Position numbers and translations under genes: made by a program. Positions 15,562 to 24,680 of a stretch of 26,906 bases of DNA are shown here, one piece after another. Positions within the stretch are counted from its first letter, which is position 1, and each line of letters begins with the position of its first letter. Origin of the DNA: Acidobacteriota bacterium (GTDB taxonomy: Bacteria > Acidobacteriota > Vicinamibacteria > Vicinamibacterales > 2-12-FULL-66-21); NCBI GenBank assembly GCA_013362195.1, contig JABFWM010000222.1, forward strand, positions 1 to 26,906, written 5' to 3'. Under the pieces are notes generated by a model. It worked only from the letters and a program-made list of their open reading frames with translations. It made no database searches and was not told the origin of the DNA.

Positions 15562-18500
15562 CTAATCGCGGCGCACGGTGATGGTGGCGGTCTTCGTCGT
15601 GGTGTTGCCGGCGGCGTCGGTGCACGTCACCGTGATCGCGTAAGTGCGGCTGTTCCCGACTCCCGATCGGGTCGCGTCCAGACTGACGTGATGCGCATCC
15701 AGCACAAGGGGCGGCTGGATCGGGTGGCCTTCGACGCCCTCGCCACTGCTGTTGCTGCTGCCGGTCGATGGCGGTACGGGCGCGCCGGCGATCTGCGGGA
15801 GGCGCGCGTTGTCGTCGCCCTCGCCACGGCTGTCACTGCTGCCGGTCCGGCGCGGAACCGGCGCGCCGACGGTCTGCGTCGCGAGCGCCGTACCGCGAAC
15901 CGGACCCACGAACACCACCGAGAGCGTGCACGTCACGGCGCTGCAGCCGTCGGCGCCGTTGTAATCGACCGTGACGTCCACCCAATCGCCTCGCGACGGC
16001 GCGGGCCTCAGCACGAGCCCGTTGATCGACGGCGGCGTCGAGTCGACGACGGTCACGGACGCTGCGGTCTGGCTGAATGCGCCGCTCGGGTCCGTTGCCG
16101 TCAGCAACACCCGGGTGGTGCCGATCGGGTACGGTCCGGCCGGCGACTGCGTCAGGACGAGCGCGTCGCCGTCCGGATCGATGGTGCCGTGATCGATTGA
16201 CGCCGGCGCCTGACACGTGAGCGGGTCGGCGGACACCGTGACGTCCTGTGCCGACGCGATCGGCGGACGGTTGGGCGGCGCACATGCCCCCATGCACGCG
16301 CCGCTGACGGTGAGCGTGTAGGGCGTGGCGGACGGGGGGCCGGGCGCGACGTCGTGCACGTCGACCGCGAAGGGGACGCCGCCGCCGGGGTGGTCGAACG
16401 AAAACGTGCGGTAGAGCGAACTCGCCCCCGCGTCGGCGCGATAGTTCTGCTGCACGTCCGCCGGGCTGAACGACGGTGAATACGCAGCGCCGAACAGGTT
16501 GATCGCATCGTTCCCCTGCACGTTCACCGTCACGCATGACGGCGTGCTCGCGGCACAGGTGTTGAACGTGTACGCGTCGAACCGGCGATAGGTGGCGAAC
16601 ACGCTCAGCGGACTGAAAGCGAGCGTCGGCGTCGGCTTCTGGGCCCCGCACGTGCTGGCGATGCTGTCGCGATTCAGGCGGGACGTCTGCACACCCGTCG
16701 CGGTCACGACGCCCGCGCTCGCGATCGGCGCGCTGCCGTCCATCTTCTTGGTGATGCGATACGACGTGACGCCGATCGGCACGTCGAACTGGAACACCCG
16801 CGGACTCGGTCCGCCCGAATAGTGCACGGTCAACGCGAACGACGCCGACTTCGGACAGGGAAAATCGCTGGCGATCGACACGAGGATCGGCGCCGCGGTT
16901 GTCGTCGCGGCCACCGCAATGTTCCCGTACGCGCGAGCGGCGTTCTGTTCAATCGTAATCCCCGGCGTCGACGACGTCAGCGTTGCGGTGACGCCGCTGG
17001 CCGGGGTGTTGCCGAAGTTGGCGAGCGGAATCGACAGGCGCACGCCTTCGCCCGCTTCGGGGACGCCATTGTTGTTGCCCGGGTTGTCGATGGCGTCGAC
17101 CCTCACGACTTCGACGAACGCCGGCGCGGCGGTCCCGAGCGCGCGCAGCGCGTTGGTCGGCATCACGATGCCGGCGCCGGCATCGCGATCGACGCCGGGC
17201 GCTTCGATGTCGAGCGCCGTCGCAAGCAACGTACGCCGCAGCGCGTCCGGCGCGACCGCGGGATTCGCAGACTTCACCAGCGCCGCGATCGCCGCCGCAT
17301 GCGGCGCCGCCGCCGACGTCCCGAAGAACGGACTGCCGACCCCGCCGACGCCCGTCACCTGCACGCCGTCGGCAGCGGTGAGATCCGGCTTCGCGCGGAG
17401 CTGGCCTCCTGTCGCAAGCAGGTTGTCCGGCGTGTACGGCGTGTTGTCCGCGCCGTAGAACACCCGGCGCGGCCCGTCCGAGCTGAACTCCTCGACGACG
17501 CTCTGCGCGCTGAAGGGCGCGGGAAACGACGCCAGCGCCGGCGCCGCGGCCACGGCCAGCGCGCCAGCCGCCTGTGCGTGCCCGTGCAGCTGACCCGCCG
17601 TCCCGATCGACAGTCGGCCGCCGTTCGTGTCCAGATGCAGGAACCGCGGCTGCGCGGACGCCTTCTTGAGGATCACGATGATCTGGCCGGGCGCCGAGCC
17701 CGTGCTCGACATCTGCTCGTAAGGATCCTGCGTGCCGTTCTGCAGCGTGGTCGAGCTCGCCAGCACCGCCGTGCCGGCGGCGTTCAGACGGAACAGGTCG
17801 TAATCGTTCGTCGATGCGCCGAGCGGATCGGACCAGTACAGATTGACCGGATTCGTCGACGTCACCGTGATCGCGTTCGTCACGCGCCCGCCGCCGAAGT
17901 CGTGCAGGCGGTTCACGCCGTTCGGCCCGCCGTCGGCGAAATCGCCCTCCCAGGTCCCCGACGTGCCGTCGTCGAGATTGCCGTAGTTGCCGGCCGACGT
18001 GAAATACAGCGCGCCGCCTGCGGTGACGTCGTTCACCGCCTGTGTGATCAACCCTTGATTGCGCGGCGACACCACGCTGCCGGTCTGCCCGTCATGGAAG
18101 GGAGACTCGACGAAGTAGAACACGTCGTCGACGATGATGTCGCAGCCGGCCGCCCGCAGGGCGCGGATGTTTTGCGCGAAGGTGGTGACGCTCGTCACGC
18201 CGGTCGCGAAGAACAGCTCCGCGTCGGGCGCCAGATCGTGGACGATTTCGAGCATCGCCGTGCCTTCGTCGCCGGCGCCGCGCTGGCCGGGCAGCACCGT
18301 GACGGCACCGAGATCGCCGCGGGCCTGACTGGTCGCGAGGCTGGACACGCCGTCGGAGAGCACGCCGATCTTCACGCCGGCGCCACGCGCGCCGAACGCC
18401 GCGCGCGCGGCAAACGCCAGGTGCGTGATGTCCCCTTCCGAGCTGCGGCTGCCCTGGCCGGTGCCGGTGGCGGTGATGTTCGTCTGCTGCTCCTGCGCAC

Positions 18501-19104
18501 CCATCGCACTGGAGAGGCCACGTGCGACCACCGCGGCGCGCAGCGGCAGACCGGCGAGCGCGGCGCGGCGCGGCATATGGAAGACCGCCGCTTCCTGCTT
18601 GGGCTGCACGAACACCACGTCCGAGAGCGCCGCCAACGCTTCGATCCGTTCGATCGCGATGTGCACGCGCAGGCTCGTTCCGTCGGGCGATCTCGAGACC
18701 ACGTCCGCGCCCAGCGCCGCGAGCGACGCGTCGAGGTCGGCAGACGGCGTGACGGTCACGTCGACGACGGCGTGGCCGTCGCTTGCGTAGGGCACGTCGG
18801 TCTCGAGACGATTCACGCCCGCCGCGATCGCCTGCCCCGTACGCATCCTGAGTTCGTAAATGAGCTGGGAGTCGAGCTTCTGCTCGACCGGCGAGCGCGA
18901 CTCCTTTTCTCGAATCAGCGCTTCGATCTGCTCGATTGCGGACGGCGCAAGCTGGAGCGGTGCGGGTGACGCGTCCTGCGGACTGGCGCTGGCACGTAGC
19001 GGGATCGCTGACGCGAGCGCCGCGAACACGGCCAGGACAGACACGGCGACCGAAACTCGACCGTGGCGGACGGGCGTCCGCCGACGGCAACACCGACGAG
19101 GCAT
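15562..19104 (-). CDS. Secreted subtilase-like (S8/S53-like) serine protease with C-terminal beta domains
   Basis: 1180 residues. A basic N-terminus followed by a hydrophobic helix (about 17-36) looks like a signal peptide. After a propeptide-like region (about 50-200) comes the catalytic domain: Asp251 in GVLSDG, SAGN with Asn373, and the nucleophile Ser597 in FGTSAAAPHAAA. Where subtilases have HGTH the sequence reads GDEGTAMLEIVHD, putting Glu280 at the histidine position; acidic residues there are the mark of S53 sedolisins, yet the sedolisin Asp four residues on is Met284. A protease-associated insert separates Asn373 and Ser597. The C-terminal part has a CARDB/APHP-like beta domain (about 645-750), a HYR-type domain (about 945-1020) and a final Ig-like strand set interrupted by a 27-residue repeat (from residue 1080). 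GGAGG lies 10 nt before the ATG. A terminator upstream (19191-19218) indicates its own promoter. Substrate unknown; extracellular protein degradation is inferred. Confidence 0.85.
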   Translation of the reverse strand: MPRRCCRRRTPVRHGRVSVAVSVLAVFAALASAIPLRASASPQDASPAPLQLAPSAIEQIEALIREKESRSPVEQKLDSQLIYELRMRTGQAIAAGVNRLETDVPYASDGHAVVDVTVTPSADLDASLAALGADVVSRSPDGTSLRVHIAIERIEALAALSDVVFVQPKQEAAVFHMPRRAALAGLPLRAAVVARGLSSAMGAQEQQTNITATGTGQGSRSSEGDITHLAFAARAAFGARGAGVKIGVLSDGVSSLATSQARGDLGAVTVLPGQRGAGDEGTAMLEIVHDLAPDAELFFATGVTSVTTFAQNIRALRAAGCDIIVDDVFYFVESPFHDGQTGSVVSPRNQGLITQAVNDVTAGGALYFTSAGNYGNLDDGTSGTWEGDFADGGPNGVNRLHDFGGGRVTNAITVTSTNPVNLYWSDPLGASTNDYDLFRLNAAGTAVLASSTTLQNGTQDPYEQMSSTGSAPGQIIVILKKASAQPRFLHLDTNGGRLSIGTAGQLHGHAQAAGALAVAAAPALASFPAPFSAQSVVEEFSSDGPRRVFYGADNTPYTPDNLLATGGQLRAKPDLTAADGVQVTGVGGVGSPFFGTSAAAPHAAAIAALVKSANPAVAPDALRRTLLATALDIEAPGVDRDAGAGIVMPTNALRALGTAAPAFVEVVRVDAIDNPGNNNGVPEAGEGVRLSIPLANFGNTPASGVTATLTSSTPGITIEQNAARAYGNIAVAATTTAAPILVSIASDFPCPKSASFALTVHYSGGPSPRVFQFDVPIGVTSYRITKKMDGSAPIASAGVVTATGVQTSRLNRDSIASTCGAQKPTPTLAFSPLSVFATYRRFDAYTFNTCAASTPSCVTVNVQGNDAINLFGAAYSPSFSPADVQQNYRADAGASSLYRTFSFDHPGGGVPFAVDVHDVAPGPPSATPYTLTVSGACMGACAPPNRPPIASAQDVTVSADPLTCQAPASIDHGTIDPDGDALVLTQSPAGPYPIGTTRVLLTATDPSGAFSQTAASVTVVDSTPPSINGLVLRPAPSRGDWVDVTVDYNGADGCSAVTCTLSVVFVGPVRGTALATQTVGAPVPRRTGSSDSRGEGDDNARLPQIAGAPVPPSTGSSNSSGEGVEGHPIQPPLVLDAHHVSLDATRSGVGNSRTYAITVTCTDAAGNTTTKTATITVRRD
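15736..15867. repeat. 81-nt tandem repeat in the 3' part of the protease gene
   Basis: One full 81-nt unit (15787-15867) and the first 51 nt of a second (15736-15786) encode, on the minus strand, GAPVPRRTGSSDSRGEG plus ten residues and then GAPVPPSTGSSNSSGEG. Each copy contains the palindrome GGCGCGCC (15779-15786 and 15860-15867). The period is a multiple of three, so the frame is kept. The encoded Pro/Gly/Ser-rich segment interrupts a beta-sandwich domain. Confidence 0.85.
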
Positions 19105-19190
19105 GCGGCCAGTTCCTCCGGAAAGTAAGTTCCCAGGCGAAGCCTCATGCTAACCCGGTTATGGCGAATCCGGAATAGACCTTTCGGAGT

Positions 19191-19218
19191 ACAAAAAGTC
19201 TGCTATTTGGCGGACTTT
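19191..19218 (-). terminator. Intrinsic terminator of the kinase/peptidase operon
   Basis: On the minus strand AAAGTCCGC (19218-19210) and GCAGACTTT (19203-19195) form a 9-position stem with one C-A mismatch and a 6-nt loop, followed by further T residues (TTTTTGT in total). It begins at the stop codon of the YhcH-like gene. This is the only classical stem plus T run in the window. Confidence 0.7.
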
Positions 19219-19661
19219 CAGATGGCGATTTTCACGATGGCTTTCTTCACCGCACCCCGGCCGGCAAGCGGCGCGTGCGCATCGTCGGGAAAGAAGATCG
19301 CGAAATATCCGGCGGGAACCGGCACCCACACAATAGGGGTATCGCGGAAAAACTCAACGTCACGAGAGACATCGAACGGCGCGACTGGCTCACGGCAGTC
19401 CGCGCGGGGAATCCAGCCAATCGCCTCGTGCCCTTCGATGGTGAACTGAATGTCGATGTGCCGCTGATGGGCCTCGAGCTGCGCCGCTTCGCGACCTCGA
19501 CCGTCAGCGTGATCGATCGACACGTAGAGCCGGGGGCCATCGATGTCATGACGCCCCGGAGCGACCTGCGTCAGGTCCCGCGCGAGGTAGGCGAACGCGC
19601 GACTGAACAACGGATGCAGCGCCGCGTAACGGTCAGCGCGAGCGAGTGTATCGAGGACCAT
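19218..19661 (-). CDS. YhcH/YjgK/YiaL family protein
   Basis: 147 residues, the normal length of this cupin-like family (EbgC, YiaL, YhcH/NanQ), some members of which act on sugar anomers in the cytoplasm. Family blocks are EAHQRHIDIQFTIEGHE at about 64-80, FFPDDAHAP at about 123-131 and the closing VKKAIVKIA. The His and Glu residues in the first block and the His in the second are the usual metal ligands. Start ATG at 19661. It is the last gene of the minus-strand unit, 41 nt after the peptidase gene, and its stop overlaps the terminator stem. No sugar-transport or sialic acid genes are nearby, so the substrate is open. Confidence 0.9.
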   Translation of the reverse strand: MVLDTLARADRYAALHPLFSRAFAYLARDLTQVAPGRHDIDGPRLYVSIDHADGRGREAAQLEAHQRHIDIQFTIEGHEAIGWIPRADCREPVAPFDVSRDVEFFRDTPIVWVPVPAGYFAIFFPDDAHAPLAGRGAVKKAIVKIAI

Positions 19662-19702
19662 CGTTCACGGATGTGGTCGGATGCGTAGCACACCCTCGCA
19701 CA

Positions 19703-20773
19703 TCATTCCGTCCAGTTTTTGAGGAACTCGGCGTACGGCATCAACACCGCGCGCTCGAACGCCGCGTCGAACGGCAGGCCGGCGCCGATGTTCGTCAGCA
19801 GGTTGTAGATCGCCATCGGCCCGCCGACATCGATGACCCGTTGGGTCGCCTGTGCGCTCTCCGCGTAGGCGAGCCGCGCGTCCGCGGTGCTCAAGCCGGT
19901 GAACGATCGCTCCAGCCTGGTCAGCGGAATCAGGGGCGTGTCCGGCGCGCGCAGCGGGCCGCGGACCGCGCCGGTGCGCTCGAACAGGACGGCGAGTCCC
20001 TCGTTGAGCCACTGCGGCACGCCTCGGGGCGAAAGGCCGCGGACGATGGCGTGCGTCAGCTCGTGCGCAAGGACGCGCTCGAGATCCGAGTCGTCGATCT
20101 TGCCGCCGACCGGCACGCGAATGCGGCCATCGAACATGCCGCCCGCCCAGCCCGGCGATTGCGTGACGTCGCGAAACTGCTCCTTCGAGTAGAGGACGAC
20201 CGGCACGACGTCGCGCGGATAGGCGCCAATGGCGCCGCCGATGCGCCAGTACGCCGATTCGAGCATCTCGGCGACGCGCGCCGCGAGCGGCTGATCGGGC
20301 GGTCCCTCGAACATGATCGTGAAATGGCTGGCGATCCGCTGCGAGAAGCTGTCGTGGACGGCGGCTTCACGGCGCCAGGCCTCGAGCTTGGTCGTCAGCT
20401 GCGCATTCGCGGGCGCGTAGGCGAGCGCCTGCTCGTACACGGCGATGGCGCCCTGCAGATCGGTCTCCCGATAGAGGATCTCGCCGAGAAGCAGTGACGC
20501 GGCCGTCAGCGCGGGCTGCAGCCGCAGCGCGCCCGCGAGATCCTGCCGCGCGTCGTCCGTCCGGCCGCGCAGGTGTGCGGCCACGCCCGCGCCGAGCATC
20601 GACAACGGATCGCGCGCGTCGAGACGGAGCGCCTCATCGAAGGCGCGTGCCGCCGCCTCGGCGTTCCCGGCGCGCAGGGCCTGCCACCCGTCGGTGCTCC
20701 ACTGTGCCGCGGTGCGCGGGCCGGCCACCTGCGCGGCGAGCCAGACGCTGAGCAGCGTGGCGAGGCTAAGCAC
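19703..20773 (-). CDS. TPR-containing zinc metallopeptidase, peptidase MA-like
   Basis: 356 residues. The N-terminus is hydrophobic (about 2-18), compatible with a signal peptide or anchor. Three TPR-like helical pairs cover about 25-125 (for example AARAFDEALRLDARDP and AIAVYEQALAYAPAN). The catalytic domain has HELTH at 237-241 and the third zinc ligand Glu258 in WLNEGLAV, a gluzincin arrangement as in the peptidase MA family. The start is GTG at 20773 with only a weak purine-rich site; no better in-frame ATG is seen that would keep the hydrophobic segment. It is 18 nt downstream of the 214-residue gene and 41 nt upstream of the YhcH-like gene, so co-transcription is likely. Likely periplasmic; substrate unknown. 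Confidence 0.87.
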   Translation of the reverse strand: MLSLATLLSVWLAAQVAGPRTAAQWSTDGWQALRAGNAEAAARAFDEALRLDARDPLSMLGAGVAAHLRGRTDDARQDLAGALRLQPALTAASLLLGEILYRETDLQGAIAVYEQALAYAPANAQLTTKLEAWRREAAVHDSFSQRIASHFTIMFEGPPDQPLAARVAEMLESAYWRIGGAIGAYPRDVVPVVLYSKEQFRDVTQSPGWAGGMFDGRIRVPVGGKIDDSDLERVLAHELTHAIVRGLSPRGVPQWLNEGLAVLFERTGAVRGPLRAPDTPLIPLTRLERSFTGLSTADARLAYAESAQATQRVIDVGGPMAIYNLLTNIGAGLPFDAAFERAVLMPYAEFLKNWTE

Positions 20774-20791
20774 GACCGTAGTGTAACAAGG

Positions 20792-21436
20792 TCAGGGCAG
20801 CTCGTCGCGGAGCCGGCGCGGCCGACGGCGCCCGGGCCGCGCGGACGCGGAGGGAGGCAGGACCAGCGTGTGCCCGAGCCATCGTTCGACATCGTCGCGG
20901 AAGTCGGTCCCTTCCGATCGCAGTGCGGCGCGAATCGATCGCTCCGCGTCGGTGCCCTCGAACAGTTCCACGAAGACGTCGACGAGGAACTCGCGGTCGC
21001 CGATCGACGTGCGTACCCGGTCCGGCGCCACGCCGGCCATCTCGATCCCGAAATGCTCGCCGCGTGATTCGGCGAGCAGCTCCAGGAAGAATCGATCCGC
21101 CTCGATCGGGTTGCTTCGTTTGGCGGACGCGAGGATGCGCGTCTCGTCGCCGTCGCCGTCGCAGTACAGCATGATCCCGGAGGGCAGCGCGATGACCCAC
21201 GCCTCCCATGCGGTGCCGTCGGTCCACTCCATGCGCAGCACCGTCCTCGATCGCAGGTCCGCGGCGTCCAGCGTTCCGCCCTCGCCCGCCAGCGCGCCGC
21301 GGACGATGTCGTCGAGCGGCAGCGGTTCGTGCGGGACCCGGAAGGGCCAGAGGTTTTCGTGGGAGCGGAACTGCTTGGCCCATCGCTCGAGCGCCTCGAT
21401 CGCGGCGAGACGAAGATGGCGTCGCCCGAACGTCAT
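20792..21436 (-). CDS. Unrecognised 214-residue protein, coupled to the sensor kinase
   Basis: I do not recognise a family. The ATG at 21436 overlaps the stop of the hybrid kinase by 4 nt (ATGA), which argues strongly that it is a real, translationally coupled gene. The product appears soluble: helical N-terminus (LRLAAIEALERWAKQF), a conserved-looking beta region (WEAWVIALPSGIMLYCDGDGDETRIL), an acidic helical middle and a strongly basic tail (RPGRRRPRRLRDELP). There is no signal peptide, membrane helix or DNA-binding motif I can name. Its position invites a role in the kinase pathway, but that is inference only. Confidence 0.75.
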   Translation of the reverse strand: MTFGRRHLRLAAIEALERWAKQFRSHENLWPFRVPHEPLPLDDIVRGALAGEGGTLDAADLRSRTVLRMEWTDGTAWEAWVIALPSGIMLYCDGDGDETRILASAKRSNPIEADRFFLELLAESRGEHFGIEMAGVAPDRVRTSIGDREFLVDVFVELFEGTDAERSIRAALRSEGTDFRDDVERWLGHTLVLPPSASARPGRRRPRRLRDELP

Positions 21437-24400
21437 GCGGATGAGCCGTGGCCGATGAGCGACGCGACGATCTGCAGCAGCCGATCGCGTTCGACCGGTT
21501 TCGTGATGTGGCGATCGTAGCCGGCGCCCATGGCGCGGGTCCGGTCGTCGTCCCGCGCGTAGGCGGTGACCGCGATGGCGGGCAGGCGCGAGAGCTGCCG
21601 TTCTTCCTCTTCGCGGCGGATCGAGCGGATCAGCTCGTAGCCGTCCTCGCGCGGCATGCCGATATCGGAGATCAGGACGTCGGGCCGGCGCCTGGCCACC
21701 GTCTCGCGAGCGTCGGCGGCCGACGCCGCGACGTCGACCCTCGCGCCCGCGACGGTGAGCATCGTCTTCAGCAGCGTCCGCGCGTCGTCGTCGTCGTCGA
21801 CGATCAGGATCCGCGCGCGGTCGATGGCGGCCGCCGCGCCGTCGAGCGCCTCGGATCGGGCGGCGGCGTCCGTTGCGGCGCTCGCGCGGACCGGCATCAC
21901 GACCGTGAACGTCGAGCCGCACGACTCCCCCTCGCTGTGCGCGCGGATCGTCCCGCCGTGCAGTTCCACGAGATGCCGAGCGATCGAGAGCCCGAGGCCG
22001 AGGCCGCCATGCGCGCGGGTCGTGGTGCTGTCGCCCTGGCGGAAGCGGTCGAAGACCAACGGCAGGAACTCGGGCGCGATGCCGGCGCCGCTGTCGGACA
22101 CCTGAATTTCGACCGCGGAACCGACGTGGCGCGCGGCGATCACGACGCGGCCGCCCGCCGGGGTGAACTTGAACGCGTTCGAGAGCAGGTTGCCGATCAC
22201 CTGCTGCAGCCTGGCGGGGTCGGCCTGAATCGGCGCGAGGCCGGGCGCCGCCTCCACCGACACCGCTACGTTCTTCGCGCGGGCCACGGGCCCGAATGAT
22301 TCGATGGCGCTGCGGATCACGTCGGCGACGTCGGTGCCGCTGAACTCGATCCGCAGCTTGCCGCTGACGACCCGCGACGTATCGAGGAGGTCGTCGACGA
22401 GCTGCGCCTGCGCGAGCGCGTTGCGTTCGATGGCGTCGAGCGCGCGCGCGGTCTGGTCGGGTCCGGCCATGCCGCGGCGCAGCACCTGCGTCCAGCCGAG
22501 CACCGCATTGAGCGGCGTCCGCAGCTCGTGCGAGACGGTGCCGAGGAACTCGTCCTTGAGGCGGCTCGATTCCTGGAGTTCGCGATAGAGCCGCGCGTTG
22601 TCGAGGGCGATGCCGGCGCGGTCCGCGAGCTCGCCCGCGAGCACCAGGTCGGCATCGGTGTAGTGGCGCGCCGAGACGGTGCTGGCAAACGTCATCGCGC
22701 CCAGCGTCTGGCCGCGCGCGACCAACGGCAGGACCATGGCGGAGGTCGGCGCGATCTCTCGAATCAGCGCGCTCTGTTCTTCCGGGATCGCAAGCGCGTT
22801 GACCGCCGCGGCCGACCATCTGCGAAAGAGGGTCGCGCCCTCGCGCACCGCACGCGCGACGGGATGATTGCTCTCGAGCACGATCGGCGAGCGGCTGCGG
22901 CTGGCGCGAATGGCGGTCTGGTGCGCGGGATCGACTGCCGTCACGCTCCCGAGCCGCAGCTGCCCGTGTTCCAGCAGATCCACGACGCAGATGTCGCCGA
23001 GGAACGGCACGCCGAGGTTCGCGAGCAGCTCGACGGTGCTGGTGTAATCGAGAGAGCCGGCCAGGCTCGACGCGGCCCGCGACAGAAAGCGCGCCCGTTC
23101 CTCGTGGCGGCGCCGATGCGTGATGTTGCGGATGAGGATGACGACGGCGTCCCGTCCGCTCGCCGACATGCGCGCTTCGAAGTGCTGCTCGCTTCCGCCA
23201 ATCACCTGGCGGTATTCGAATGGTGCCACGCTCTTGCCGGCAAGCGCGGCGTCGATCCGTTCGACCGTCCGAGCCGCGATGCTGGCAGGCAGCAAATCCG
23301 CCAGCTTGCGTCCGATCAGCGGCCGTGGCGTCGCGCCGCGGCCCCCGTCTTTGGCCGAGACATATTCGATGATGCGCCCTTCCGCGCCAACCTTGTAGAT
23401 CAGATCGGGAATCGCGCGCAGCACGCCGCTCAGTTCCGCCGTCCGTTCGTCGACGCGCCGTTCGAGCGATTCGGCGTAGCGGCGGAGCTCGGCGTCCTTG
23501 TTCGCCAGCGCTTCCGCCATCGAGTCGAAGGTGTCCGCCAGCTCGCCAATCTCGTCGCGGCGAGCCATGCGCACGCGCCGCGCCATGTCGCCGCCCGCGA
23601 GCGCCCGCGCCACATCGCCGACCTCGCGAAGCGGCCGCGCCAGCCGGCGCGCGGTGACGATCGACAGCAGCGCGGCAATCGCGGCCATCGCGAACGCGAG
23701 CAGGAGATTGCGCCGGCTCTCCGCCCGCGCCGCGGCAATCACCTGCGCGTCCGGCGTGGCAATCGCGTAGGTCCATCGTGTTCCGGCGATCGGCACCGAC
23801 GTCACCTGGACGTCCCCTTCCGCAAGCGACGCGGCCACGTGCGGCGTCGCCGAGGGATCGGACAGATGGTGCCGGGAGTGTTCGAGCAGCGGGCCGCCGC
23901 GATCCGGCGCATCGAGCAGCTGCGCGGTGCCCGGGCCGAAGCGCGCGGCCGCGACCAGCCGATCGCGCACGAGCGGCAGCAGCGGCGCCAGCGGGTGAAA
24001 GCGGCGCTGCGGCCGCGCCGGGCTGCTCAGCACGATCCCCTGCTCGTCCCAGATCATGCCGAACTCGCCGAGCCCGGCGTAGCTCGTGTCCGCGTTCACG
24101 AGCCCGTCGATCTCGTCGAGCGTGACCCGTCCGGCGGCGACGCCCAGGATGCGGCCGCGGCCGTCACGGAGCGGCACCGAGACGTGCACGTGCACGACGT
24201 GGTCGTCGTCGGTGTAGCGCGGATCCTGCACGCCCGTGTGCCCGGCCATCGCGGACACGAAGAAGGGCACGGCGATGCGGCTCGCGCCGACGCGGGAACC
24301 GTCGGTGGCCGCGACGACCGTGCCGCCATGGTCCACCACCTCGAGGACGTCGATGCCTTTCGCGCGCTGGATGCTCTGAAGCGTGGTCACGAGCTGGCGC

Positions 24401-24675
24401 ATCGCCGTCGTATCGCGGGGCGCCTCGAGCACCTCGATGGCGGCGGGCGCCTGCGCCAGCACTTCGGCGGTGCTGACGATCTCGCGCAGATAGCGCGTGA
24501 CCAGGCTGGCCGTGTTCTCGGCCTGCTGCAGGTTGCGCCTTCGGCTCTCGCGGATGAACCCGGCGCGCGCGGCCGATTCGTTGAAGAGCGTGACGACGAC
24601 GATCGGCACCGTCGAGACGGCGACGATCAGCGCGGCGAGCTTCCACGTCCACGGCCAGTCACGCCACCGCGTCAT
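21433..24675 (-). CDS. Hybrid sensor histidine kinase (Cache-HAMP-PAS-GAF-HisKA-HATPase-REC)
   Basis: 1080 residues, inner membrane. TM1 at about 12-32, a periplasmic Cache-like sensor at 35-320, TM2 at 323-342, HAMP at 343-395, PAS at 412-520, GAF at 530-700, HisKA with phospho-accepting His716 in SHELRTPLN, and HATPase_c with N box NLLSNAFKFTPAG, G1 DSGAGI and G2 GGLGLGLSI. The receiver has VDDDDDA, phospho-acceptor Asp1004 in SDIGMP, VTAYA and ITKPVE, so the phosphorelay chain is complete to the receiver, but no DNA-binding output domain or Hpt domain is fused or adjacent. The Cache domain suggests a small extracellular ligand; the GAF and PAS add cytoplasmic input. The frame is open to 24939; the ATG at 24675 is preferred because it places TM1 at the N-terminus and has GGTGAG upstream. 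It lies 5 nt after the small secreted ORF and overlaps the next gene by 4 nt. Confidence 0.94.
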   Translation of the reverse strand: MTRWRDWPWTWKLAALIVAVSTVPIVVVTLFNESAARAGFIRESRRRNLQQAENTASLVTRYLREIVSTAEVLAQAPAAIEVLEAPRDTTAMRQLVTTLQSIQRAKGIDVLEVVDHGGTVVAATDGSRVGASRIAVPFFVSAMAGHTGVQDPRYTDDDHVVHVHVSVPLRDGRGRILGVAAGRVTLDEIDGLVNADTSYAGLGEFGMIWDEQGIVLSSPARPQRRFHPLAPLLPLVRDRLVAAARFGPGTAQLLDAPDRGGPLLEHSRHHLSDPSATPHVAASLAEGDVQVTSVPIAGTRWTYAIATPDAQVIAAARAESRRNLLLAFAMAAIAALLSIVTARRLARPLREVGDVARALAGGDMARRVRMARRDEIGELADTFDSMAEALANKDAELRRYAESLERRVDERTAELSGVLRAIPDLIYKVGAEGRIIEYVSAKDGGRGATPRPLIGRKLADLLPASIAARTVERIDAALAGKSVAPFEYRQVIGGSEQHFEARMSASGRDAVVILIRNITHRRRHEERARFLSRAASSLAGSLDYTSTVELLANLGVPFLGDICVVDLLEHGQLRLGSVTAVDPAHQTAIRASRSRSPIVLESNHPVARAVREGATLFRRWSAAAVNALAIPEEQSALIREIAPTSAMVLPLVARGQTLGAMTFASTVSARHYTDADLVLAGELADRAGIALDNARLYRELQESSRLKDEFLGTVSHELRTPLNAVLGWTQVLRRGMAGPDQTARALDAIERNALAQAQLVDDLLDTSRVVSGKLRIEFSGTDVADVIRSAIESFGPVARAKNVAVSVEAAPGLAPIQADPARLQQVIGNLLSNAFKFTPAGGRVVIAARHVGSAVEIQVSDSGAGIAPEFLPLVFDRFRQGDSTTTRAHGGLGLGLSIARHLVELHGGTIRAHSEGESCGSTFTVVMPVRASAATDAAARSEALDGAAAAIDRARILIVDDDDDARTLLKTMLTVAGARVDVAASAADARETVARRRPDVLISDIGMPREDGYELIRSIRREEEERQLSRLPAIAVTAYARDDDRTRAMGAGYDRHITKPVERDRLLQIVASLIGHGSSA

Positions 24676-24680
24676 GCCTC

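Noticed and set aside
16822..18969. Plus-strand open frame of about 700 codons opposite the protease gene
   Set aside because: Composition is almost entirely Arg/Asp/His/Val without domains; the minus strand encodes a complete signal peptide and protease motifs.
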